Assembly (NCBI GenBank): GCA_037013685.1
Contig: CM072884.1
Span: forward strand, 99,552,048-99,616,047
Origin: Acridotheres tristis
Taxonomy: Eukaryota > Chordata > Aves > Passeriformes > Sturnidae
DNA length: 64,000 nt
Direction: 5' to 3'
Part shown: positions 30,901 through 43,450 of the stretch, piece by piece
How the letters are laid out: every line of letters starts with the position of its first letter
Position numbering within the stretch: the stretch's first letter is position 1
The notes under the pieces: generated by a model
Seen by the model: the letters and a program-made list of their open reading frames with translations, nothing else
Told to the model about the DNA's origin: nothing
The model's database searches: none
Translations under genes and position numbers: made by a program

Positions 30901-33900
30901 TCAAATAAAGATCATATGATACATTCCAAAACATTTGGCCATTATGTTCTTCTTAAACTTATTTAAGTCCTTTTCTGTATTAGAATCCTAAATCTTTCTT
31001 ATTAATGAGCAGTAATGTAATTGCAGGTATACAGTTGTAGACATTACAGAATTAGGCATAAGGGATTCTTTTCATTTGATATTGATTTGCTCATGTGTTC
31101 AAATGAACATTTGTATTTTTCTTCATACTAGATGAGTACAGTGTGACTCAGGGAGCACAGCATAATCATGCATAGCTTTTGCAGCAGGATGAAAAATTTT
31201 CACATGTATATCAAACAAATCTAATTAAGTACAGGTAAAGATGTAACCAGCTGGCTTCACTTTCTCAATTACAACTAAGTGGGTTTTATTTACAAAGAGC
31301 TAAGTGTCTGAAATAGATGACAGTATAAAACATTTCTTTATGGTCAGCAGAAAAAACGAAAATTCATAAAATAGAAATTAAAGGCTCAGGCATAAATCTG
31401 TTACATCCCGTTTGGTCTCCATGAAGTGTCTTATTTTGACCAATTGCATTTCACACCATTTTTTAATTTGAAAATCAAACTATAATTGACAGTGCTTTTC
31501 TTAAAACAAATGAATAAATATACTTTGAAAAATTGGGGGGTTTTTTTGTCTGTTCTATGTCACAGTTCTGCATTAGCATCACACTCTTTGCAAATTAAAG
31601 AGGCCAGTGGAAACAAAGATACAAAGGTGGTATAAAAAAGGAGTCTGTATTCCTATTATTAATAATAATTAGCTCATGCTCTGCTATTTTACTTTACTAC
31701 TTTCCAAGTGTGCACCCACAGGTGCCATACCAAGACATTCAGCACTTACCTTCAGCAACTGCTTGCCTTGTAGTACAGCAGATATATTTTCATAGGATTA
31801 AAGACAAAGAAAGTGCAAAACATAAATACAGAAGTTGTGTTCTGTAACATATTTTTTTAAATCACTTTTGGAAAAATTTCACATCCAAATTTCACAATTC
31901 CTGTTGAAAATACTTATTTACTGGCAGTTTTTAACATTTAATAAACTATTAGGTCTTTTAAGCCAAGTTTTCGCCAGAGCAGGTTCTCACTGCCAATGCA
32001 TAAACAGCTGGTTACAGAAAGTTATGTTGGAAATCATGGCCCAAAGCAATCATTCATTTACTTCCAACCATGCTGTCCACTGCTGCACCTCAAACTGCTT
32101 TGTTCAAGCCACACTTATTTCATCCATAGTCTTTGGGTCTCATTCTGACTTCTTGTATTCATCTCCTACTAAGATTTTGGGTTTCAATAAAAGTATTTCC
32201 CAAATGTATAGAAGCTACTGCTGAGGAAGAGGAGGATAATAATGAATGGTAAGCTCCTGGCTGCTCTTCTGTGATATTCTGCCTTATTCAAGTCTATACC
32301 AGGTGATAAAAGGCTAAAACAAGGAAGAGAAACACATTATAGTGCCCAGGTATAAAATTTCTTGATGCCTTTCCTTTCAGAAAAATAAGACTAGACTTCT
32401 TCCATCAACTCCTTATATTTTCCAGACTGGAACCAAAACACAGTAAAGTTTTTATGTTATTTTTAAATTTTGGCTGAAGCAACTCAGATGTAATAGGGAG
32501 GACACTTATGTTGGAAACTCTTGTGTCACAGTACATCTTGGCACACACAGAATTTACTGACTTAACAGCAGAAGTAGCACCATTGAGTTTAAAATGTTGT
32601 TCCATGGGGGGTTTTTAATGTGTTTTTCCGAAAGACAGCAATAGGATTATTACTGTCTGATAATAATTTGGATTTCATTAATTTCCTCCAGTGATAGTAA
32701 TGTCTGTAAAAACTGTTTTCTATATAGTCACCGTGTTCACATAGTCACTTTACGTAAAACACCAGCTTTTCTAAGACTGTAATGGTAGTGTGTTCAAGGA
32801 TCTTCCTCCTGACATAAATCTTTACTATTTTCAAAGATATGAAATATTTTACTTTTTAATAAGTTGGCTTACAGAGAGCAACAAACCACTTAAGCACAGA
32901 CATCAGTCATCTGCAAAACTCATAGATGGTTGATTGAGTTCTTCATAGAACTGGAGGATGAACTCAGAAATCCATTCATTTATTAAGCCTTTCCACTGTT
33001 GCAGGATACCGGCATTAGAATCACTTTTTAATATACTTTGTTTCATAAATGCCCATCTGTGCCAGCCAAGGTCTGCCTTCAGTTCAACTCACAGATCTCC
33101 CCTTAGATTCATGTAAAAGTGCAAAATTAATCACTTAGGCCTGTGTAAGTGGATTCAGGAGTGGAACATACTGTTGGATGGCTCTCCATTATGGACCTCA
33201 GGGCCAAAAAACCTGCACTTTTGGTACTTAATTCTCTTGTACAGCAACTTGTGCAAAAATAGGACAGGGGACAATTACAATCAAGTTTTGTTCCCTTTTA
33301 CCCAGACTGGAAATGTTTCACCTCCTCATATCCAATTGTCACCTGGGAGATGAGCAAGAGGCCTTTCTCTAGCTCTCATAAAAGTTTTACACTATCCAGG
33401 AAATCCTTGTCTGCATGGTATATTCCCTCAAGAGCACAGTTTTACCTATACCCTCTATTAATTCTAGAGCAAACTAAAAAGCCTTTCACTGACAATGCCT
33501 GAGCAGGTTTTCTCTTAAAAGAGTTTACAAAGTACTGATAAAGCACAACAAGCAGAGATGCAATAAAAGCAGTTATGTTTGCCACAAATCGAGTTATTTC
33601 AACTTCAGACAGGTTGTTTGCATTTTCCTTTATACTTTGGGGCATGGAAGTATATAGGTTTAATGGAGGGGGGAAACAACAAGATGCAAGGTTGAAGACC
33701 ACACAAAGGTTGGCACATCGGAAAAGACTAAAAGAAATCCGTGCAGGCACCTTGAGCCATATAAAAGCATGAGAAAACGTATACAGAGATGTAAGCACAA
33801 AAAAGTACACGAAAAGTTTTCAAAGCCCTTTGTATTCAGTTCCAGGGCTTGAACTGATGCAGAGAGAAAGAGGAAAGGACAAAGACCTTTCTAAACCTTA

Positions 33901-36900
33901 AATATTCATATCAGTGAACAATGTAAGCAGGCTGTGAGGAGTCAGGTGAGCACCAGGCATGGCATGCCAAAAAGACTGTCCAGCTCATGCTTTCAATTTT
34001 CCTACTTAAGAAAAAAAAAGTTCAGAAAGTTTCATCTTACTGTAAGTGGAGGAAAATAAAAAGTAAATAGTTGTTTCTTCTCAGTTTACACTTTTCTTCC
34101 CCATTCCCCTTTCCAAGTTCTCTTGGCTTGAATAGTAACACCCTAAAAAAGAAATTATACTGTGATTTCATCCTAAGCTTCAGTTTATGGACTTAACAGG
34201 TCTCTTGGATCTTGCACTTGGAGCCATTAAAATTTCTCTGGAAGCTAAGAAGCACAATATTTGGTGGAGGTTTTTGGTTGAAAGAAGGGGGGTGGGGATG
34301 GTTTATAACAGTCTCTCAGACTCTTTCAGTCAACAGCCCAATGACCAAAACTAATAGTTTGTACCACGGAAATAAAACTCATCAGTTTGGAAAGATGGCT
34401 GCACTGAAGCAAGCATCTTCTAAAGTCCCACTAAAACTCTGATACAGAACATGGCATCACTACCCTACACAGCCTAAGGAAATACAGTCATGTTGGCACT
34501 TCAGTTTCTACACGGGGTAAATATTTAGGGAACCTCTATTAAGACATTCCAGGAAATAGGGTTATGCCCAAACAGCATCCTAGGCCTCCTTTAGCACTTC
34601 TCCTCAGGGTTCAATGTAAGTGTCTGCAGAGGAATAGGAGATGGTACCATTGCCCACCTTAGACTGAACTACAAGTAAAACAAGTTAGTCAGTAGCAAAC
34701 ATTTGTAAACACTTGAAAGTCATCACATAGGTCAGTAGATGACTTGAAAGCAACTTCGGAAAAGTTTCTTTCAATCGTCACCATTCCTGTGTGCACCCCC
34801 ACAAATGCAACAGCTCAAAAAATTTACTTTACAACTACACTCCACATGGCTTTTTTCACCATCACCACCTCTATTAAAAAAGTGATTAGCCTTCTCAGAA
34901 ATGAACCACAATCACCACACTGCTGACTTGCTGAAACATAGATGAGGGTGAAAGATAGAAAGCATTTTTAATCCAATTTATATGAACACATGGGCCATGC
35001 GAGGAATAAGTAATGAAGGAACAAAGTCACTTCAAAACATGAAGCCCATCAGAAACCCATTCAGTCGGCTTATGCCTGTAATTAATTTGGTGCAAAAGAA
35101 ACAAAGGTATTCAAAGTCTGCTTGGGAACTTAGAACCTAAACGTGGGATTTAGCAGCATTCCAAATCAGTCATAACCAAATGTCTAATAAATCCAGGCAG
35201 AGAGGCACAATCCTTTTTTTCTCTAAAGAAAGGGACTTACTAAGAGAGTATTTTGACAACTAAAAGCATCAGTAAAAGATAACGAGTTTTGTTATGTGTG
35301 CACAATAACATTTTCACAATTATCATAATCACATTACTCCTTGTCTTTCTAATTCTGCCATTTCTAAAAGTGCCACATCTTGTCAAACATGACAACTTCT
35401 GACACACCTGATGGATCTCATAGACCTTAACTCCTCAATGATTCCTTTAAGGAACATCATAAATGAGAAAATAATTTGTGAGGGATTGTTCTTTTTTGAT
35501 AAGTAAGACATCACTTGAGGTACTCATGCAAATTTCAGAGAACTGAAATACTGTGATAAATTCTAGTAATTTTCAATAAATTCTACAGATTGAAAAAGTA
35601 TTTTAAGTAGATTGAGGAACTTATAAAAGTACTTTTTTTCTATCTACTGTCTCATCTAGTATAACTAACATTCTGTAGTTTTCTTTTAAAATAAACAAAA
35701 ATAAGCAAATCATGTTACTAATATACTTTTTCCATGAGCTGTTAAGAACACATCTAAACAGCCAGCAGAAGGGAACCTAGAGCAGAAAAACAAAATCACA
35801 TATTTATAAGGCACTATTTGAAAAGTAGGTGTTGTGACAAACACTATTTATATTTCTGTGCTACAGAACTCATCAATAAAAGAAAGACAGAAAACACTGA
35901 GTCTGGGACTTGAACTGCCAGACACAATTCTAAAATCTTCTATCAGTTCCACTGCATAACACCTGCAATAAAACTGTCCCGAATTTGATGTGGGTAGCAC
36001 TCATAGGTTGAATACCTGTGGCATACAAAATATTCAGCTCACAGCTGAAGACAAATCCATGTGAGTTACACAGGGAGGAGTTTGAGATGGAATTTTTTTT
36101 GTCTTTGATTTAATGTCACCTACAAAAGACCTTTTGTCCATCCTGAACAACAATGAATTTCAAAGGTATTTTGTCACAAAAGGAATGCAAGACTCTCAAA
36201 TAATTGGGTCCTATTAATTAACATATAGTTATACAAGTCTGTCTTTTTCATAGAGCAATTATAGAGCCTTCCCAAATTGTAACTCCACCAGGAATTTATT
36301 GGTGGAAAGAGTTTCTCATAATCAGGAACACCTGTCTAACAAACAGAACGATTAACTCCATTCACATTCACAAGCTGAGTAGCACCTATCAAATTAACAA
36401 ATTAATATTCTCTAAATCTTTGCATCTGGAAAAGAGCAAAGCTTTTAATTGAACCTAGATACACAAAACCACTAGTAGACTTAACATTTACCATAAAGCT
36501 AACATTTCAGGCCAAATAACATGACTTATTCATGCTAATTCTTATGTTGAAGTCAATGAGATTACTTGTATGAGCTACCCTTACTTTGGCCTTCAAATAA
36601 TCTAATTTAATATTCTACTGAAAACGTAAAACTCAAGTGTAGTGGTCAGTTTTAAAGCTAAACTGCATTTGCCAAGGCTAGTGATCATGTTACATATTAA
36701 GAACTAAAAACTTGTCCAAATTTAACAAGAGTTATTCTCCCATGAGCTCCCAAAGTTTCTCAGTCTGCCAGCACTCAACAGTTACTAGTGGAAGACCTGA
36801 CTAAAAGTACTCACAGCACAAAAACTGTATAAACTGAGTAATTAACTTGAGAATGGGAATTTAGTCTTTCATCTCTCTCCAACTGGCCCTAACCTCAGCC

Positions 36901-38778
36901 AATTTCTGTTGATGTATTAGAAACAGAAGTTTAACATTAAATTTGCAAGGCGCTGAAGAAAAAAGAACATGCTAACAAACACCATTTGATCTAAAGAAAT
37001 TATTAATATTACTTTAGTATCTTAAGGTAAAGATACCAGTAACACTAGTTCACTTGGTACCATAGTAGAAATGACATAACATTATCTTACAGTGTAAGTA
37101 GAAGATTTTGTGGCCCCAATTTGTATCTGAGCAAATTTTATTTATGTGCAATTTTATCTGCATCTTCTTTCACTTCTGCTTTGAATGCTCTGAAGCATTC
37201 AGCTCCAGAGATTTGTCTTCATCATTAAATTATAAGTTTGCTTTCTCAGTGAAGACAAGTACTTGGAGATCCTCCTAAGCAAAGACATGGTTTTTGTTCT
37301 TTAGTTTAATTCAACAAACACAGTACTGGTCACCTAGCAGAGGAACAAATTTTGCTTGTTTCCCCTATGGAAACAGTTACAGAAGTCTGCTTTCCACTTG
37401 GGAATACCCTTAAGGTGGAAAGCTTAAGAACAGTAATATCAGCTTGTGCAGTTCTCTTCTAGTAATGATGTACACAGCATGCAAGCAAAAGGGAACAACA
37501 TGTTCTGAGTAGACACACATAATGCCAGATTTACTTTTTCAGTACAAGTGACAGGACTGAAGACATAACTAATTTGTTTTGGGATTGATCTCTCTTAGAT
37601 CTGCAGGTTGTAAGCTCTATCTTGGCTTATGTTGAAGCCCATTCCAATACACCTTCAGCATTACTCTGATTTGAGGAGGGAGGCTGGCCCAGATGACCCA
37701 CTGTGGTTCCTCCCAATCTTACCAATTCTGTGATTTCATGTAAGTCAAAAACAGCCTAGGCTCGTACAATCACACATTTAATTTACTGGATAAATTTTCA
37801 AATAAAACACGTTGAACTAGTTTACAAACATCTATTCCCTGTTTCCACATAAATCAATACAAGAAAATAACACAGTAAAAGCAACAGAGTTCATTACTGT
37901 TACAAATATTGTCCATGAATGACAAAGCCTATATATTTCCAAAACAAAAATAAATTCAGTCAACAAAGGATGCTTCCAGTACACTTAGCCAGTGAACGTG
38001 ACAAAAAAAAAAAACCCAGACAAACCCCTGGCTCGAAATAATTATTGCGCAGAGGTGACTCTGAAGACATCACATTCAGGGATTCGGGTTTCTTTGCAGA
38101 ATGTACGTGAAAGAAGCAGGGAAAACTTTTGAGCTAAATATATTCTCTGCACTCATTCCCATGGAAAACACATGTGCGAGCTAACCCCGACCCAGTCCAG
38201 CAATACTGCCCCACCGGGACACTACCCTGTCTCTTCGTCTAAACCGCATTCAAACCCACCAACCCCTCTACCAAAACCAGTCACTTTTCAGGCCAATTTA
38301 AACACTTTACTAAGCATTTCTCGCCGTTGACTGATTAAGCACTTAAAATATTGCTGGGAAGCTGAAGGAGAGCTTTCCAGCAGCAGCACCCAGAGTACCT
38401 GGGGAGCAGCGCGGCGCCCCGCAGGACGAAGCCCGCCCGGGCTGCCCGCAGCCCCTCACGGCGGCCTCGCCCCGCACCGGCCCGGCGCGAGTCCCAACGG
38501 GCCCGGCCCCGCCCGCGGGACCTCCCTCCCCTCAGCCCCCGGGCCGCGCTGCCCCGGCCGGCCGAAACCCGCGGTGCCGCTCCAGGGAGGATCCGTGAGT
38601 AAGCGGGAGCCGCAGGACTTGCCCGCGGAGGTCGGAGCTCCCCGACCTGCGCTCCTCCGCCCTCCACCGCCGCCTCAGCGGGACCTCCCCGCCCTAACCT
38701 CGCTCGTTCCTCCAGAAGAGTCGGCGGAAAAGCCCATGCCAAGGGAGCCGCGCACCTCTGCCGCCCGGCCCCGCTCAC
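27958..38778 (-). other. presumed first intron of ADGRG2
   Basis: About 10.8 kb between the CpG-island donors and the signal-peptide exon. It is AT-rich and mostly unique, with a CR1 tail near 37.7 kb. I see no coding exon on either strand; noncoding 5' exons cannot be excluded because they have no frame to recognise. Confidence 0.5.
37675..37742 (+). mobile_element. CR1 LINE 3'-end fragment
   Basis: GGCTGGCCCAGATGACCCAC followed by a GGTTCCTCCCAATCTTACCA stretch and an ATTCTGTGATTTCATG tail is a diverged CR1 3' end in sense orientation. Similarity may start as early as 37630. Confidence 0.75.
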
Positions 38779-39300
38779 CTCCACCCGGCTCAGGGCGACT
38801 CCCGTTCCCGCAGCCGCCGTGCTGCCAGTCCCTCCCGCCCTCGGTAGCTCCCGCCTCCGGCCGCCTCTGCTCCCGCGAGCCCGCAGCCGCTCACCTGGCG
38901 CCGGGCGGCCGCCCGTCCCGTCCGTGCCGAGCCGCACCGCCCGCTCAGCACTGGACACAGCAGGCGCGCCGGCCGCCCCAGCAGCTGGGACAGCCACTGG
39001 ACGGGGGGCGGAGGCAGGCGAGGGAGGTGCTGCGAAAAGCCGAGAGAAGCCGGCGCGGCGGCGGCTGGCGGAGCCGCCCGGGAGCGGCCCCCGGCGCCCC
39101 TCGGCAAGGCGGGCTGGGCGGCCCCGGCCCCTCCCGCCCGCGGCCCCGCGGGTGCGGGCGCGGTCCCGGCGCTGCCGCAGCGCCTGGGGCGTGAGGCCGG
39201 CCAGGAGCGGGCTGCAGGAAGCGAGCAGTGCCCGCTGCGCTGGGACAAGGCTTGGGGACACTTGGTGCCTCGCACAACCAGCTCGGGGGAAGGAACTACC
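38390..39300. promoter_or_regulatory. CpG island, likely ADGRG2 promoter and first exon(s)
   Basis: About 0.9 kb of very GC-rich, CpG-dense DNA in an AT-rich window. It is the only strong CpG island here and lies 5' of the minus-strand signal-peptide exon, where a promoter is required. On the minus strand two good donors are present: CGCCAG/GTGAGCGG (exon end 38895) and GTGGAG/GTGAGCGG (exon end 38779), suggesting alternative noncoding first exons. No TATA box was identified, as is usual for such islands. The long open frames in several frames on both strands (e.g. 38335-39321) reflect lack of AT-rich stop codons and are not called as genes. Confidence 0.7.
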
Positions 39301-40921
39301 ACTGCGAATGAGCCGTTTCACATTTCTTGGTGGGCAACGTGTTCAGCCTTCTCTCTTGTAAAGTTTACTTCACCTTTAAAACAGATTTAGCTACATTAAG
39401 CCCTAATGTTGCATAGATTTTGCACATTTAGCAGCCTTCATTGCATTTCAATGAGATTCATACCTTCAGTCCATTCAGATTGTTGGTAGTGTCAATGAGC
39501 TTCGCTATCATGACGGCAGAAAGCCGAAGCTATGGCACTCCTCTTCCATTTTTCAATTGCTTGGACTGAAGCATATTCCGAAAAGGCAGGATTTTCAATG
39601 ACTCATTTTATGCCGAATGCTTAGGAACTTCTCCTTTCATGTAGGCTCTAGGTTTGGTACCTAGGCACTGCTGAAAAGACAAAAAAAGCCTGGCCCCAGG
39701 CCATAGCTGAGGAAGGCACATCCAGAGGGAAAGGCTGGAGCTTTAGGTGACAGCTCTTCTCAGTGTCACTGAAAACAGAAGACAGGGACAAATTCTAGGA
39801 GCTCCTCAGACAGCGGGTCTTCCTGAGGATGCAAGGTGTGATGAGTCCATATGATGAACATAGTTTTGTAGAGAAATACTTGCAAAGAAGAAATTGGGGG
39901 TAGATAAAGAGGCTTGTTTAGTTTTGCTTAGATCAGTGGTGTCTTTGGATACTTTGGAGCTGGCATCTAGTTGAACACAAGGCCAGTGCTTTTGCAATTC
40001 CTCACCAAAGTAAAAAACAGTAGGCATTTGTCTTTACCTTGTTTATAGGAATATCTTTCACTTCCTCAAAGGCTTAAGGAACACAAACTGTTTTCTTCCT
40101 AGATTAAACCACATGTGAGAATTATAATCACTTCTCATCTGGATGTCTGAGGTTAACAAGGAAGAAAAGAAAAATTGCCTTAAAGTTAGTGCTAAGACTG
40201 TGACACATAAGAATATAATTTATCTGCGAAAAAATGTGGCTTAGTGATGTCTCCTCAGGAAAGCTAAAAGGTTCAGTGAGGCTGGAACCTGAAGCCCAGC
40301 TTACTCTTGGACACCTTATCTGTTAGTAGTGCAGGGTTAGGAAGCTTTCTGTGCTATTTGTTATGTGAATAGTTACTGGTATACAGATAAATGGAAGTCT
40401 GTCTATCCAACACCTCTGACAAATGACAAATTGGGCAAAAACCAGCCAGTTGCTGAATTTTCAAGCACTGAAATGTAATTGCAGGAAGAGGATTTGCCTC
40501 AAAATACTCACTTTCCACTAAGACCTAGTTAATTTACTAGGAGAAATTACTGTGCAATTTACAAAAGGAAAATTCTCAATTTATATTTTTGTTTATTTAG
40601 ACTGTGTATTGCATACAACTGGGTGGTGTCCAGTGACACACAGAGAAACTAAACCAAATTGATTCGTAATGACCTAAAAACTAAGTAAAGAACTTAATTC
40701 CCAGTGTATTTGTATTGGTCTGCTTAGCTGCCATCTATGCCATCTATAGAGTTCTAGGACTACACTGGATCTGGGCAGTGTTGCATGGAAGCCAAAGGCT
40801 AACTCCTCTGCACTTACCAAGAAAACACAGACTTGAGCAGGGTTGAGGAACAAGCATGGATAATTGAATAGCAAATAACTTTTCAGTCCCACTAGTTTTG
40901 TCGTGTTTTTGAGAAAATGCC

Positions 40922-40944
40922 AAAAAAAAAAAAAAAAAAAAAAA
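40922..40944. repeat. A23 homopolymer
   Basis: Twenty-three consecutive A on the plus strand. No transposon body was recognised on either side. Confidence 0.9.
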
Positions 40945-43053
40945 GGTTGTGTTAATTCAGATTGCTCAATGCCTCCTTTATTGTGCTTGTGCAATACTGA
41001 ATTCTGGTTTAGTAGGAGCAGCAGGTGATAAATGCAGGTTTAAGAAAATTATACTTCCTTGACGAGAAGGAGTCTAATCTTCCCTCCCCGAACAAAATGA
41101 TCATATGAAAACCTCTTAAATAAAATTCTTTTTTTCTGGATCTGGAAGACTCTCCAGAAAATGGGAGCACAGATACCATAAACTGGTGTTGATATCCAGT
41201 TTGGCCATGCATTCTCCTAGTGGGAAAATACTGAATTTCAAGGGTTTAACAACTGAAGCCTTTTATTTTCACCCGTGTTCAACAAGATTGAATGTAGAAA
41301 CTCCAATAACAACTCTAACCAAGTCAGTGACTAAATTCCCATTATCTTCATCTTAACCATAATTTCGCATTATTCTTTCTAAATGGTTTGGGATTTATTA
41401 TTATTATTACTACTACTTTAACTCTTTATTTATGTTAGTGTATGTATACGTATTTCCTAGGGAGATAAGACATTACTGTGACATGTTGCAGTATTAATTT
41501 CATGTTTATAATTTATGTATCCAGATGGAATTTGTTCTAATTCTATAATTCATGTCTTGGTAGGAAAAAAACATATATAACTGGCAAGAGAAAGAGGAGA
41601 GGGGAGATAGCTGGAGAAGTAAGCTCCGTTTCCCTTTTCACTTATGCTGTGAGGGTTTGAAGCTGTTGTTTCACAAAGATGCTTGATAGGACTTCACTAT
41701 TTCTTAGTGGCAGGATTGGGACGTTGCTTTGCTCTATGATATATATATGGTCAACTGCAGGGAGCCTACATTTAGAGGACTGACTATCTCAATGGATCAC
41801 ATTAATATAATACCTTTTAAGTCAAATCTAATTGGTCTAAAAACAAAGCAAAAGAGATAATTTCTGTGGCTCTTGATTTTGTAGGGTTCTGTCTTCTTCT
41901 ATACCATGTGATACATTTCTGTGAACCCCAGAAACTGATTGGAGGTACAAAAAGCAGTTAAAATGGTTACATTTCTCTATTTCGTATCTAAATATAGTCC
42001 CTCCTGAAAATCACTCCTGTTCTCTAGTATAATGTACTAGTTATCAGTCACGTAAATTACAGACCTTTAGGTAAAAAATATGTTAGGGTTTTTGTTTTAA
42101 CTGATGGTAGCACTGGAGATTAAATAAAATTATCTATGAGTCCTTCAGTCTGTTTTCTGCTTTCAAAATTACAAAGACATAAACATCAAGTGAGCAATTT
42201 TAGGATAAGGAAGTGATATGGATTAGCTGTGATGCTGAAAGGATTTAAATGTATCAAGGGAGGGGGATCTAAAGCCTAATCTTAAAACTGCACATATTAG
42301 CCACAAAGTTGAGAGCTTGATTTGTGAAAAACAGCTGCCTCTCATAAAAATTTGTGCCTGACCAATAAATATGTATCTTACAAAAAGTCCTTGGAGTAGA
42401 TACACCTATCTAATATTCTAATAGAATAACTACTTATTAACATTCTTTTGTCAAAAAACAGCATATAGGTGTGGGTACCATGAGCACAGTGTTTTCTGAA
42501 TGTTAACTGAGCCAATGCATAAAAGAAATCTTTTATATATGTAATCATTAAATAAGGAGGTTTTGTCTATCCAGCTGTGATTTTATATATGTTGTCAAAT
42601 ACTAAGTACAAAACCCAGGGTAAGATTTCCTCTTGACTGTAGTAGTTTCTTCATAAAAAAGAAATATGTAGTATCTTCCTTACTGAAGGTCCAGGAAGGG
42701 TTTTAAAATACTAATAATAACTGTATCTCTGTGATTAACTTCTAAGCCTCAACTCACCAATGAAATATGCTTTTCAGTACTTGTATCATAACTGATGACA
42801 AGAGATATTTATGTTCACCATGTTATTTGGCACTGCTGAATTCCATGTTGCAGGCTGTCCTGCTTGCTAGCATGCAGCCACATCCTGTCAGACTTTATTC
42901 CAGCTAAGTTTCCCTATTGCATTTCCATTCCAAAATGGGGTAGAGGCAATTTGTTAGGTATTGAGGAAAAAAACCAGGAAATCTTTGAAACTGTTTTTTT
43001 TAAACAAAATTTCATGTACCTTATGCATGAATGATTATATGCAGCAGCAGGAT

Positions 43054-43121
43054 GAGCATTCTGTTCTGTTGGGTGATCAATACTGTTGAGCATTCTGTTC
43101 TGTTGGGCCTTCAATACTTCT
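43054..43121. repeat. tandem duplication of a 34-bp unit
   Basis: GAGCATTCTGTTCTGTTGGG starts at 43054 and again at 43088, each copy followed by a TCAATACT motif. The copies differ at a few bases. Confidence 0.85.
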
Positions 43122-43189
43122 CCCTCTGCAAATGTTCTCATGCAACACTCCATTCTGTGGAATTGAGAGCCTTCATTATTACGTGCAGG

Positions 43190-43450
43190 ACTAAAAGGTG
43201 AACAGAGCACAAACCAAAATGCAAGAAATGCCATTTAAACATAAGAAAAAGATATTTCGTGGTGAGAGTCATTGAACACTGCAGCAGGTTGCCCAGAGAG
43301 CTTGTAGAGTCTCTACCCTTGGAGATGTTCAGAAGAAGTCCAGATATGGTCCTGGGCAACTGCTGCAGCAGCCTCTGCTCTGAGCTAGTTTGGACTGGAC
43401 TATGTCCAGAGGTCCCCTCCAGCCTTCAGCTGGTCTATCACACTGTGAGA
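43190..43450 (+). mobile_element. CR1 LINE 3' fragment
   Basis: Sense-oriented CR1 3' region. It carries the motifs CATTTAAACATAAGAAAAAG, CAGGTTGCCCAGAGAGCTTG, a TTGGAGATGTTCAGAAG stretch and a TGGACTGGACTATGTCCAGA stretch ending near GGTCCCCTCCAGCC. The terminal repeat tail is lost. Confidence 0.85.

Larger units (their letters stand above)
39301..43189. other. intergenic sequence upstream of the CpG island
   Basis: No supported gene. It contains a 23-nt A run at 40922-40944 and a short TTA/CTA trinucleotide stretch near 41396-41415. It may hold upstream regulatory elements, but no site is recognisable by eye. Confidence 0.5.

Noticed and set aside
38335..39321. Long open frames in the CpG island on both strands (up to 328 codons)
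   Set aside because: GC-rich sequence lacks stop codons by composition; the peptides are Pro/Ala/Gly/Arg-rich in all frames and overlap each other.
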